Shown here: positions 37,001 through 48,140 of the stretch, piece after piece
Layout: every line of letters starts with the position of its first letter
Position numbering within the stretch: position 1 is the first letter of the stretch
Assembly (NCBI RefSeq): GCF_001949145.1
Contig: NW_019091362.1
Coordinates: 6,721,396 to 6,785,395 of the forward strand
Source: Acanthaster planci
Lineage: Eukaryota > Echinodermata > Asteroidea > Valvatida > Acanthasteridae
Length of the DNA stretch: 64,000 nt
Reading direction: 5' to 3'
Notes under the pieces: model-generated
Database searches by the model: none
Told to the model about the DNA's origin: nothing
What the model saw: the letters and a program-made list of their open reading frames with translations, nothing else
Position numbers and translations under genes: made by a program

Positions 37001-40000
37001 TGTTTAGTGTACGCGTGACAGGAGAGGACACATCACATGTGAGGAGAGTTTGTATTCAAGAATACCACAAAGCATGTTTCAATTATTTTCAACTTAATGT
37101 GTACAAATTCACAGTGCCAATGACACTGATGTTTGGCAAGGACTTCACACAGCAATGTGATAATGAAATCTATTTCTAATTTCTATGACTATGAACTAGT
37201 GTTTTCAGGCTCAGTTGAATATCACGTTAAATGCCATGGCGGATGGATCATTCATCATTGCAAGTTGCGCACGTTCAACCCACCTGGCCATGCTGCGTAA
37301 GCAACCAGACCAGAGCTGCTTTCCCCCTTGGTTCCTGTATGACATGCTCACAAGCCGGCAACCTCTCCACCAGACCTGGGATGTGGTCCCTCAAATGCTC
37401 GTAGCTCAGAATATCTGCAAATCAAAATATGTTTCAAAGTTAGAATGACCTTATATTCATCCCGGCTAAGTAACGTCAGTCCCTAACTAGTCATAACTTT
37501 GCAAGACTTTCATAATAAGGCAACCTTTCAAAATGATTGGAATATTTTTATAAAGATGCCCCTTTGAAATTTGCTAAGTGCAGAAACTATTTGCTTAGCC
37601 AAAACAAGTTACCAGTTGAGAGCCATGGTAAGTCGATTGCTTGCGACTGGTACTCTGCTAAGTTTTGTATAAGCAAGATTGTCCACTAAGCAGCTTGGAG
37701 AAAATGGGTCCTATTCTGTTTGGGGACACAGGCCATTTCCTCAGCTGATGGCGTTCCAGCTTCAAGCATACTTTCACCAATGACACTGACACTAAGAACA
37801 TACCCTGGAAAACCACCAATATCTGGGAGGAGACTGAGTCCAGATGCAAGGAAAGGAGACTTGAGAGGGCTTCAACGCAAGGCAAGGCAAAGGCTGGATT
37901 CATCTTGGCAAGTCGCCCTAGAGAACTGATAGCGAGCTGAGATAGCTGGACTGAGATGTCTGTTGCATACACACTGAATTACAGAGAAGAGAAAAGCTTC
38001 CGCTATAGAGCCTCGTACAATCAGAGGGAGGTTTCTTGTTCTCATGAAAAATATCATCAAGGATGGCTCAATCCTAATATAATCTCTTGATTAACGTTTC
38101 TTAAAGTGATCATTCTCATATCTCAAATTAGAAAACTACACAAGTGCTCACTATCTTTTCCCATGAAACTTCAAACCACGATCTTTTCAGCTCACCTAAG
38201 TTCTTCCACAATGTCTTTCAGTGACTCCTCTGTGCAAAGTGTTGCCAGCAACTTCACTTTCTTGAACTTGACATAGCCCGGGTCATTGTATCTGAAAAGA
38301 TACACAATTATTTCCATCAGGTGTCGTCAGTTTCTAATAATCTCAAAAATGGAATTCTGTGTGAAGGTGAGAGAGTTTAAATTTAATAGCTTCAAAGGCC
38401 AGAATATATCCATCTGTCTGACCTGCAGAAGAATTTCTTGTAGTGTTTGCTCAGTTTCCCTGGTGCCCTGCCATTCAGCCATTCCAAATGGCATAGTGAT
38501 GCATACACCAATTCAGGCCTGTCACTGCTCAGAAGGTTCACAAGAGGGCCTACCAGTAAGAAAATTATCAAACAAACAGTAGCAGTGTGATACTCAGAGA
38601 CAAATATCCCCTAATATGTCAAGCACTTTCCAGTGATAACGTCTTATTACACCACAAGATAAGTGATCCAGTAGTTTGAAATCTGTTCTCTATCTTCACA
38701 GGTACCTGTGCCTACTGATGTACCTTGAGGGAGAGAACCAATTGTGATCAAGTTTCTTGCTTAGGGACACAAGCACTGGTAGGACACAAAACCACACACC
38801 ACTTCACAAATGCATCCAAATGTACGAAAACAAACTGTAAAAACCCTACAAGATTTTTTTAATTTCAATCAGTTTTAATTCCTTTCACAAATTGTTCCTT
38901 TCTTAAAATTAATATACAAAGACAAAGTTAAGAAAGTAACGTGCATTTTACACACCTAAAGCTAACTTTCCATACCTTTCAATCGCTTATAAACATCTTG
39001 ACTGATGTCCGGCAAGTCTCGTGCAAGGTGCAGCATCAAGCGTACAGCGGCCATGCACACCCCAGAATTAGTATGCTTCAAAAAGACGTCTATAACATTC
39101 TGCATGACAGTGAAAACACTCGGTCATACATGTACTTTTGAGTACACCATGCAACAACAGTGCTGCTAATTAACCCCTTCACGGCGGCGGGATTATTTTG
39201 ACAGCAACTGCTGGGCTGTGGTATGCCCTGAATGGAGGGCTCTGGCCAGCAGCAGGCCCCACTGAACCAGCAGCTGCATGGTGAATAGACTGTATGTGTG
39301 GTATGCACTAATCCTCACACAACGGTGCAGTAGTAGTAGTCCTCCGTAGCAAAGGGGTTAAAGGCAGCATCTCAAATCCTACATTTCCAACTGACATCAG
39401 GCTACAGAACACTCTCCCTAAGGCCACTTGGGGTTACAACAGCCAAGCAAATTATCATCACCATTTTCACGAAGAGGTAAATTTCTCACTGGAGAGTAAA
39501 ACCTAGATTTTGAGAAAACTGCATTTGAAAATGGTCTTTTATTATTAAATGCTTATTTCCCCAGCATTTAGGATGTCTCTGACTTAACCAATGGTACTGC
39601 ATGAAGGAGGGGATTTTAAATGACACCAAACTACCAAATGATATTCATAGAAGTCAATTATAATTGGTTATCTCGTAAACGGACACGTTTGTCTACACGT
39701 GAAAATGCTCGAATTCCTCTGACTTTGGTCTCTTCATGAAAAGCTGTGCTATTTTGCCATGGCGTATGTCAGGTACAAAATTGTTATATTTCTACACATT
39801 TCCAGAGTCAAATTTACCTCTTTCTGAAAACGGTTTACCCATGGTTTTGCACCTATTGCTAACGCTATATCTATGGTAGACAAAGTTGCCTCTTTATGAA
39901 AATGCAAAATACAGCACAGCTAAATTTTTCCCCAGGTAGATCATCATGATTTGGCTGATTTTAGTAGATTTGGTTAAAAAAAATGATCACACCAAAATGG

Positions 40001-43000
40001 AGGCATTGCATAGCCTGGATGATTTTGCCAAAAAGCAGAAATCTGAAAAAAAATCATGATTTGGGGTTAACGTGTCTCTTTACTTTTCAATTCTGTGTCA
40101 GCTCACCCAGAAGCCTACCCTAACCATCTGCAGATTATAAACGAGAAAAACTATTTCACTACTAGCAGGGAGAGGTTGATCATTTTGACAAGCTTTACAG
40201 ACGGATCGATTTATTAAGCCTCCCCCTTGCACATCTCAGCAACTACACATTCATCTCTCCATTGCCAATAGCATCACACACTAGTGCGTGCATTTCCAAC
40301 CTTTGTCAGACATTTGGATGCACATAACAAGTGAGCTTCCCCGTATTTATTGCCATGGCAAATGACCCAGTGATGAGCTTACCATCACGTCAAACATTTC
40401 TTCCTCAGTTTGTGGTCTGTACTTCAAGAGCAACGGCAAGACGCAGCACTGACCCCACTCGGTGAACTCGGACAATCTGCGAATGAGGACCACGTAAATC
40501 ATGCAATACTGACAAATCAAAGCTGAACAGAGTGACATTGAAAGTCACAGCAGCTTGGCACTACAGTAAACCAATCTCTCAAAATTATGCAATATCTTTT
40601 CTGATGTTATGTACCTTGAACAAAAAACACAACATAAACAGGATAGACCTTATTTGCGGGGTACCCAATTCAGTCATATTCCTGAACGTACTGTATACAA
40701 TTGAAACCCTTAATGGGATGGTACCAGGTAATTTGGAGGTCGGAATGAAATTGTTGGAAAGAGTCTGGTTCTTTCAATTCAATGTTTTCAAATGAATATG
40801 CTATGTTCGGGAATCTGACTGAAATTGGTTACCCTGCAAATGTGGTCTACTGGTGAATTAGTCAACCAGAATAAGAAGCCACCACTGCAGTGGCACAATG
40901 CTCACGGACAGGTGGTGTGAGTGTGTTACCTGCCTCATCAACCAACAGGGGCAGGTTTGAGCAGCAAAGAATGTTGAACACGTCGAGTCAGGTTGGCGTA
41001 GTGGTTCTTTCCTCGCCTTCCACTTCTGCGGCCCGGGTTCGAATCCCAGCCTTGTCCACATGTGGATTGGGTTTTTAACATTACCTGATTCCAAGGGTTT
41101 TACCCAGAATATTCCTCTGGGGTTTTCCTCCCACCTCTAAAACTGTAACTGCTTCTCATTGTCTCCTCTCTACAGGTTTCTTCAGGCTTGTGAGCTACAG
41201 TGCCTAGGGCGCGTTTGAGGAATCCTTGGTGTCATTACCAGAAATATATACTAATAATAATAATAATAACACTGGCCACTTTTCCCTGGTAACGTGCACA
41301 AATATATATATCCTGGGCACCAGACAAAATTGAACAGTAATTGACAAATACTCATTTGTCAAATGTGTCCGTGAGTGTGATATGCCACTGCTGTAATGGC
41401 ATCTTATTGAAAAAGTCTACACTTCATGGTTAGTTTGAGCCCCACGGACTTCACATCCGAAACAGTTTTTAATCATATCGACTTTCAAGAGGTGAAGCAA
41501 GCAAAGTTCCTCAAGGGTTGCGCATGTCCAGACCTGTTGACCAGATAGTGTGCTATTCTCTGGTTGATGGCCATCCCTCCTTCCTGCTGCAGTAACTCTT
41601 CCAGAGCTAACAGACAGTTGGTGACAACTATAACATCACCATCTCTAAGCATCTCATACAGCGTGTTGACGACACCATGATCTACAAGGGAAAAAAGGGA
41701 AAAAAAGCTAAGTACTTTGACAAAAACGTGAAGTTCGAATTCTGTCTTGAATGTTCTGGAATGGTTCCATTTAAAAATCCACAGACACTGAACATGGGAA
41801 AGAGAATCATCTTTTACTCTTCCGCAAAAGAAGAGAGAACAACAAAAGTTTGGAGTATCAGATCAAAAAAAATTCAAATTATCCCCATCACTTGTGCCCC
41901 CTTCTCAGCATAAAGTCTGAAATTTCAGGGACTTTTGGAAAACTTAAAGACTGTCCAAAATATTGAAATCTGGTTAAAATTATAAGCCCTCTATTTCCGA
42001 AACTCCAAAGTGACTAGTCAACATCTACAGACAAGTCAGCAAAGATAAGGTTGGCCCTTGGACATCACGAGGAGAGATGCGTGAAGCTATTGAAGCTATC
42101 TCTACGGCTTGGACAAAGTTTTTTGTGAGGTGGACGGTGTTGTAGTTGAGTCCATCGCACGCCCTTTTACATGCCTCCTCAAAGTCTAGTCACAAGTCCC
42201 TTCACGAGGCCGGTCATAAGTAACAGGGTGAACAATGACAAAAGAACGCTTATGTCACAGCTCAGTTGAATGGCTTGTGAATTGGCTTAAGACTGAATGA
42301 CTTGTGATGGACTAGACTACATGTACAGCAGTGGATGAGAAAACTGAATGAGTATTAACCAGGTCAAGAAATCATGCTTTGGTGAAAAAAGTCGCTTACC
42401 TTCTGTAAACTGCGGGTTGATGTGGTGGATCTTCACACAGCCCAAGACTGCCACTCTCCTGACGTAAGCACTCCTATCCTGAAGCCCAGCCAATAAGGGC
42501 TGTCTGGTGTACTCAATCAGCTCAGGAAGTCTGAGGAATTCCACAGTGCAATCACTACAAAGACTTGCTGTCTTGACATATTCAACTCAAAGTAAACTTA
42601 TTGCAACAACTAGCAATTTTGAATGTAGGAAAATCAATTTGGATGGCAATAACGTCTACGACAGCCTATTCAGTCTTACAAATTGCCCTCTGGCTTACAG
42701 AAAGGAATGCACCATGCCGTAAAAAAATATGCTCCAAGTGGAATGGCATCTCATGTTTTCAGATTTCATTGTTAGAATTTACACTATAAGGCAGCTGCGT
42801 GCACAACCACAAAGTAATATAAGTGACATCTTCAAATAAATAGTCTCACATAAATTGTACAATTTTGTCACAAAATCAATGTAAGTGAAGTTGACATAAG
42901 TCCTGAATCCAAGACCTAAGCTATACAAATCATCTTCATTCAAATAACTAATGCAATTCTTCTTACCGTAGAGAGCAAAGCGTTTTGAGTGCTAATCCCC

Positions 43001-44111
43001 TGATCATTGGGTTTGCATCGCGACAGTCTTTCTGTATTGTGTTGACAGCAAGCAATGCCAGATCAGGTTTCTTGTGTGCATAGGTGGTCATGTACAAATA
43101 GGCTAACTTCTTCTCAATAATGTCCACTGTAGCACAGAGCTGCAGAAAAATAAATAAATCAATAACAAAACAAAAAAACGAATAAACTAGTTAAACATTA
43201 CTCGTAAATAAACTTGGAAATTGTTCAGTACTTGCCCATGCTGAAAATGAAACAATACATTTTTGTATTGGATGGCTGGTTTTTCATAGTGGGACACAAC
43301 AAGGGCAAGTGAGGGCAAAATATGACCATTACTGGCAAACCCTCTCCATATTTCTTTCTCCTGACTTGAACTTAAAACCTGCCACATGTATAAATCCAAA
43401 AGTTGAGGCAGCTACATGTACCAAGTATCTCTTATTCCTATTTTAATTCATGTTTTTTAAATGGACACTACTTACCTCCAGATGCCCATTCCACTGCAAA
43501 CATGTTGAGCATGAAAATAATTTTACCGGCATGCTTCCAATTATTGGCATTCCAAAATAGTCCCTGAAGCAACAGTCTGGCATGGAAAACACCAGCAGAT
43601 CTACGTGTGGGGTTGAAAGAAGGCTCAACCTCCAGATTTCAGGGCGCAAAAAATGAATAAACAAGTGTAGAAAAGGATGAAAAGCAATGCTTCTTAAGAC
43701 CCATTTCAGCCTTTCCCTCCTGACAGCGTAGTAACCTCCACTGAGCCAACCTGGGTCTGATCCTTAAAACACAAACCTTGACAATATCCATGAAGAGAGG
43801 CGACATGTCCACACCACGGGTGACCTGGCGCAAAATCTTCTTCAGAACGCTCCTGAGATGACCATGTTCAGTTTGTGGCAGGGGTTTACTCAAAAGCTTC
43901 CTGCAGAGAACGATAATTACAAAACGAATTCGACTATGTGTCAATGAAATACTACAAGGTATCTACATGTGTTTTGATTTGTTTCTCTCCATTGTCATGC
44001 TTAGAAAAATGCTTTAATAGTTATGGTTTGAATGAAAAAAGGATCAATAATGTAAATATACCTGATTTCTTGGATGTCTTCTTCATCCCAACTGTCTACA
44101 AGATATGCCAT
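33886..44111 (-). CDS. AP4B1: AP-4 complex subunit beta (17 coding exons, complete)
   Basis: Exons in transcript order: 44062-44111, 43777-43900, 42967-43139, 42400-42530, 41534-41681, 40383-40476, 38976-39099, 38423-38549, 38196-38291, 37804-37973, 37284-37414, 36501-36666, 36112-36185, 35681-35795, 35147-35417, 34844-34979, 33886-34029. All junctions are GT-AG and in phase; the product is 757 residues (human 739). AP4B1 is a large subunit of AP-4, a heterotetrameric coat at the trans-Golgi network that sorts cargo such as ATG9A. Residues 1-536 form the alpha-solenoid trunk ([26 protein letters not shown] are close to human). Residues 537-640 are hinge, and 641-757 the C-terminal platform domain that in human binds tepsin. 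Unusual: an acidic hinge containing LLDLD, a perfect clathrin-box consensus (620-624), whereas mammalian AP-4 is regarded as clathrin-independent. The trunk match rules out AP-1/2/3 beta, which are longer and have a separate ear. Confidence 0.95.
34844..34979 (-). CDS. AP4B1 coding exon 16: platform domain
   Basis: Includes [20 protein letters not shown], in the place of human TIAMSRAGSRPWKAYLSAQ. Confidence 0.92.
35147..35417 (-). CDS. AP4B1 coding exon 15: acidic hinge with clathrin box, platform start
   Basis: Residues 575-664. Begins with an acidic Ser/Glu hinge, contains GQLLDLDGV (620-624 is LLDLD), then [19 protein letters not shown], which matches the start of the human C-terminal domain (LVPNRQLTADYFEKTW). 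Confidence 0.92.
35681..35795 (-). CDS. AP4B1 coding exon 14: hinge start
   Basis: Mostly unstructured; ends [13 protein letters not shown], matching human SDFNTLVPVYG. Acceptor TTTTAG. Confidence 0.85.
36112..36185 (-). CDS. AP4B1 coding exon 13
   Basis: Short 74-nt exon ending the trunk: [13 protein letters not shown] beside human LFYYRLLLVGIDEVK. Confidence 0.88.
36501..36666 (-). CDS. AP4B1 coding exon 12
   Basis: [19 protein letters not shown] is almost identical to human [18 protein letters not shown]. This is the best single diagnostic of the beta-4 subunit. Confidence 0.95.
37284..37414 (-). CDS. AP4B1 coding exon 11
   Basis: [20 protein letters not shown] and LTQHGQ, as human [20 protein letters not shown]. 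Confidence 0.93.
37804..37973 (-). CDS. AP4B1 coding exon 10
   Basis: [20 protein letters not shown] in the position of human [20 protein letters not shown]. Donor GG|GTATGT, phase 1. Confidence 0.9.
38196..38291 (-). CDS. AP4B1 coding exon 9
   Basis: [19 protein letters not shown] and IVEELR, as human YSEPHYIKLQKVEVLCEL and VLEELR. Confidence 0.93.
38423..38549 (-). CDS. AP4B1 coding exon 8
   Basis: [20 protein letters not shown] and [10 protein letters not shown]; human has [20 protein letters not shown] and SHYKKFFCS. Confidence 0.93.
38976..39099 (-). CDS. AP4B1 coding exon 7
   Basis: [20 protein letters not shown] then [12 protein letters not shown], matching human [22 protein letters not shown]. 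Donor phase 1. Confidence 0.92.
40383..40476 (-). CDS. AP4B1 coding exon 6
   Basis: Includes [19 protein letters not shown] and TEEEMFDVM; human has [28 protein letters not shown]. Confidence 0.94.
40981..41269 (+). mobile_element. tRNA-derived SINE in AP4B1 intron
   Basis: A box TGGCGTAGTGG at 40994-41004 and B box GGTTCGAATCC at 41036-41046 are correctly ordered for an internal polymerase III promoter. A tRNA-unrelated body with GGGGTTTTCCTCCCACC follows, then a (TAA)n tail at 41252-41269. It lies antisense in the intron between AP4B1 exons 5 and 6. Same family as the copy at about 1.1 kb. Confidence 0.8.
41534..41681 (-). CDS. AP4B1 coding exon 5
   Basis: Includes [19 protein letters not shown], parallel to human NCLRSLEEILKQEGGVVIN. 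Donor phase 2. Confidence 0.93.
42400..42530 (-). CDS. AP4B1 coding exon 4
   Basis: Includes [18 protein letters not shown] and [16 protein letters not shown]; human has [17 protein letters not shown]. Confidence 0.95.
42967..43139 (-). CDS. AP4B1 coding exon 3
   Basis: Includes [20 protein letters not shown] and [17 protein letters not shown], the signature of adaptin/coatomer large-subunit trunks (KKLVYLY and NPMVRGLALR in human). Confidence 0.95.
43777..43900 (-). CDS. AP4B1 coding exon 2
   Basis: Includes [14 protein letters not shown], matching human QGLDMSGVFMEMVK in the first trunk helices. Phase 2 in, 0 out. Confidence 0.93.
44062..44111 (-). CDS. AP4B1 coding exon 1
   Basis: Start codon at 44111-44109; encodes [16 protein letters not shown]. 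Human AP4B1 starts MPYLGSEDVV, so the start is well placed. Donor phase 2. Confidence 0.9.
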
Positions 44112-45490
44112 CTTCTGTGATCTGGGTGTCTGATCTAATCACAGAGTGGCGACAAACCTGCTAAAATCAAAAACAAAAATTCCGCAAATTCAAATCACCT
44201 ATTTGACACAATTCAGGCCCATTTGTAATAGTGGACTTTAAATTTGACCTGACTGAACCAACATCATCATTCATTTCCAATCCATTCATTTTTGAAACAT
44301 ACACGTACAAATTAATGTCTGAGTCTTCCTGGAGTCCCTGCGGCAACATTATCCATTAATTTGCCTGGTAGGCCTAATGCCTTACCATGCATGCCATGCC
44401 TACCCAATTTGTTCAGTACAAGATCATAATTAGTCATGTTGGTTATTTAAGACTCATGCTGTTCTGTCCCAACAAGTGCTTTTTACAAATTAATTCTTTT
44501 AGTTGCAACCAAATCCCTTGCGGCGTCATCTGTATGGGACAGCCAGAATTTTGACGATTGTACAGTAGCCAGCAAAAGCAGCTCACTGACTAAGAGTTCC
44601 ATACATGTATGCGAATATCACTCATTTTTCCCAAATGTCACCCATCAGGAAGTGATAAAGTAAATGTCAAATTTACATGACATTTACAATTTTACATGAC
44701 TTGGCAGGGTAAACACAGTGTTAGTGTTACCAATACAGATCACGGCATATCAAGTGATGTCCCTATGGAACTCTTTCCCATGATAACGATAGGTTTCAAA
44801 CAGAACGCTAAAAACCTACAGAAATGGCCCTTAATTTCCCTATCCCTGACAAACTCTGAGGTGTAATCCTAGTCCCCCTCCGGCATCCAGAAACCCTCCT
44901 TGTCTTCACCCCTCACTTCCCCATATACTAGGGCCATGTGCGCTTATGTGCTTCAAATTGTTGACGGTTCACGCGATCACGATCGGTGAAGCCTCGATCT
45001 TGATTTATTAATTAACTGTGAAACAACAGATCTAACGACATACAAAAAATCAAAATTACCATGCATCGTCACACTCACAGAATCAATCAATTTACGACTG
45101 ATTATTCTCCCTGGCAAACAATACACGTTTGAAGACTTGGTGTGCCTTGCTCGCCTGGGTAGGCCGGCTGCTCATCATAAAACTTCTGCCTGTGAATTTA
45201 TTTTCATATAACGCCCTCTCTCGCTAGGTCAAATTTTCATGTTATCCGAACAATCCACTTATAATTAGGGTACGTTATGGTCTACAGTAACAGAAATATT
45301 TCTGATTAAAGCTGCAATTAAAGACAAAAATCACCCTACCTGGGAAAAAACGTTCTTTTTAGGTATATATAGACCCCAAGGATGTATTTTAAATCTTTAA
45401 CTGCTAAATTATTGGTAAAAAGTACAGATGATTATTCTCGACTACCTCTCCCATAATAGAATGTTCCTGTGAGTTGAATACGTTCTACAA

Positions 45491-45501
45491 AAGATGGCGA
45501 C
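45491..45501 (+). promoter_or_regulatory. YY1-like core promoter motif
   Basis: AAGATGGCGAC is close to the AAGATGGCGGC element found just downstream of start sites in housekeeping genes. A possible donor (CTTG|GTAAAA) follows 15 bases later, so this may be the untranslated first exon of ICA1; the ATG in the motif would open a six-codon upstream ORF. Motif-based only. Confidence 0.35.
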
Positions 45502-46037
45502 TAGGTCTTGGTAAAATCTGTTGGTGAGAAAATAATTTTGTGTTCTTCCAGATTTTATCTTTTTAGTGTTGGTTTCAATCAGGTAGCATTAAGGTTAAAA
45601 GAAATGTCTAATTTGTACTTGGCATAAGAACCTGACGTGATTTAGTCAAACGATACGCATTGAGAAAGGTGACAAAAAAGCAAAGTGTAACGTTACGTTA
45701 GATGGTTAGTGTCACCTTTGTCATGTTTGTTAAAATGGTTTTCGGTTGTTTTTGTCATGTTTGTGCTGATTTACACCATAGCATAGTAGAACACACTGAG
45801 GCCCTTGCCTTCATATCATGTGTCTTCAAATTATTAGGTGGAACGAATTCTATATAATGATGCCGTATGACATGTGTGTCATCCTACACACTCAGAGACT
45901 TAGGTCTGAAAAATTTTAAGTGTGTCATTACATGTCATTAGTGAATAACTCAATCATCAGGACAATCAAGTCAATGTTTTCATCACTATAAACCTTATCG
46001 CTAGTAATACTGCAAGAGTGATTTTTCACAATAGTAG

Positions 46038-46100
46038 AAAGGCATTATGAGGAGGAAAAAGGGGCAAACGTTGCCCCTTTTCCCCTCCCACAATGCCTTT
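46038..46100. repeat. 30-bp-arm hairpin (inverted repeat)
   Basis: Arms 46038-46067 and 46071-46100 separated by only ACG; 26 of 30 positions pair, with 13 unbroken pairs or more next to the loop (AAAGGGGCAA against TTGCCCCTTT). No coding. Confidence 0.85.
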
Positions 46101-46224
46101 CCATAGTCATGACAGTGAGTTGTGCCAAGTCAGCCACGGGGTGTTACTGGGATAAGGCTTATGTATACTGGACAACCTCCATATCCTTGGCCCCATAACG
46201 GTCCCCCTAAAAGTGGAAAGCCCA

Positions 46225-47070
46225 TCACCCCATCAGATCATTGATGTATTAATATGGGCAATTTCCAGTTTGTTTCTGTCCGTAAAATTTTGGTTTCGAC
46301 TTTGTCATCTTCACATTGCCCATTCGCTCACCCCAGCGATTAACTCCCAATCATTTGACTGACGCTAAAATACATGTGCAGTCGGGATTTGTTTTGTCTG
46401 GGAACTAGATAGTGTTACACGTAGGTTCCCAGGGCATGACATTGCTTAAGAACGCCAAACGACTGCAACTCGAAATACATATGATGCTTGGGATCGAGTG
46501 TGAAATCATTACCAGATGCGTGGAATGTGGCACCCACACCAATTGCTCATCCAGTCCCGAAGCTAAAATACAGTCAGGATTTGTTTGGTCTGAGAACTAA
46601 ATAGTGTTACATGTAGGTTCCCAGGGCATAACATTGCTTGAGAACATTGAACGAATGGATCTTGAAATACATATGATGCTTGGGATCGAGTGTGAAATCG
46701 TTGCCAGATGCGTAGAATGTGGCACCCACACCAATTGCTCTCCAGTCCCACACAGTGACGTGCTACCCATGAAAATACCTGACGGCTGTTGTTATTGTCA
46801 CATTCATAGCATTCATGCACACACAAGGCTTCACTACTAGTGATACAGGCCACTGATAACCAGCAGTTGGGATCACCATCTTTAACACTGTATTGTTCCC
46901 AGACCAAACGGATCCCGACTGTGTTTAGCATCAGTCAAACGATTGGGAGTTAATCGCTGTAATATAAATGAATGGCCGATGTGAAGACGACAAAATCGAA
47001 ACCAAATTTTTACGGACAGAAACACACTGGAAATCACCCATATTAATACATCAATGGTCTGATGGGGTGA
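46225..47070. mobile_element. foldback element with ~190-bp terminal inverted repeats
   Basis: Left arm 46225-46417 and right arm 46883-47070 are imperfect reverse complements along their full length; both start TCACCCCATCAGA(T/C)CATTG from the outside. Inside are two tandem copies of about 195 bp (46364-46561 and 46562-46751), the first overlapping the left arm. No transposase is visible, so it is non-autonomous. I could not identify a target-site duplication, so the superfamily is open. Confidence 0.75.
46364..46751 (+). repeat. two ~195-bp tandem repeats inside the foldback element
   Basis: Copies begin GCTAAAATACA and share long identical runs such as CATATGATGCTTGGGATCG and TGTGGCACCCACACCAATTG. 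Both copies keep a related short open frame (46412-46600 and 46604-46840). Confidence 0.8.
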
Positions 47071-48041
47071 GTGATCCATATACATGTACGCAAAACGGGG
47101 TTCATAGAAAAAACAGCTCCTATAAAAGTTATTTTTATTAAACAGATATTAGATGCATGAGTTTATGTGACTGTTTAGTATGAAAAATGTGTGTGGAATC
47201 ACAGGTAGCGAGTAACCGACTGTCCTGCAAAATTTCATCGATTTGTTTTTGGCCCTGTGATTTTTGACAAACCGTACAAAAATGTCAAATTGGAAATCTA
47301 GGTAAAATTTCTGAAGTAAAAATTTTCTGAGAACAAAATTTGTACAAGAAGAAGCTTACATTTCACCTTTCAAATAATACTAGTCTTAGAATGCAGCACT
47401 GGAGAATAATATACAAAATAGGTTGTCATTTTAATCAATCCGTAGCTAGGAAAAATCGGAAACTAGGAAAATGGCTGTACTTTAGATAGGTCACACAACA
47501 TATACTCATTTGCACTCATCTTTTTCCATGTTTACAAAACATGCAGGGCTTAAATGTTTACTTTCCTAGTGATGTACAGTGAATTCCTCATGTTTCCTCA
47601 CATTCCTGAAATATAGAAGTGTCACTGGGATGGTAGGGAAAGGTTTCTACAGTGTCCATGTATATCCGAGCACCACCTCAGTCCCCATGTGCAGTAGAGT
47701 GCCACGACAGAAAAAGTCTTATTATCAGAGAACTTATGGTAACGAGTTAACCATGAATGTGATACTTCAGTGAAAAAAATAATGGAACCAAAATGGAAGC
47801 AGATGGATTAAGAACAAGGTCCATGGCAATGGAACGGTCAAATGGTCAAATTCCACCCTCAATGGTCACAATAACAATGACATAAATGTCTATTAATTTG
47901 CACTTGCCCTTTGCCAGTGTCACCACAAATGCAGGGCTTAATGTTAACTCACTTGGTGATACATTTAGACATGGAGTAATTAGTCCTCCATGATAGAGCA
48001 CTCATGTATTTTAATGCAGTGACAGGGAAGATTTCTTCATG

Positions 48042-48110
48042 TACAGTCAAACCTCAATAATAAGAGGTCCTTCAGACGTTGCAGATTACCTTGTTATAAC
48101 AGGAACCTTG
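48042..48110 (+). mobile_element. possible pogo/Tigger-type element end
   Basis: TA followed by CAGTCAAACCTC and a RY-rich TAATAAGAGG..TTATAAC stretch resembles terminal repeats of pogo-like Tc1/mariner elements (CAGT-AAACCTC after a TA target). The opposite end was not found. Confidence 0.3.
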
Positions 48111-48120
48111 TATTTGGACC

Positions 48121-48140
48121 TACATGTACATGTACATGTA
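48121..48140. repeat. TACATG hexamer tandem repeat
   Basis: Three and a third TACATG units in a row. The same self-complementary word recurs dozens of times between 48 and 63.5 kb (for example 50101-50116). Confidence 0.8.

Noticed and set aside
41660-41913. 78-codon lysine-rich plus-strand frame
   Set aside because: It overlaps AP4B1 exon 5 antisense and an adjacent intron; no similarity.
46563-46931. 122-codon minus-strand frame in the foldback element as a transposase
   Set aside because: No DDE, zinc-finger or other transposase motif, and it crosses the direct repeats and the right arm.
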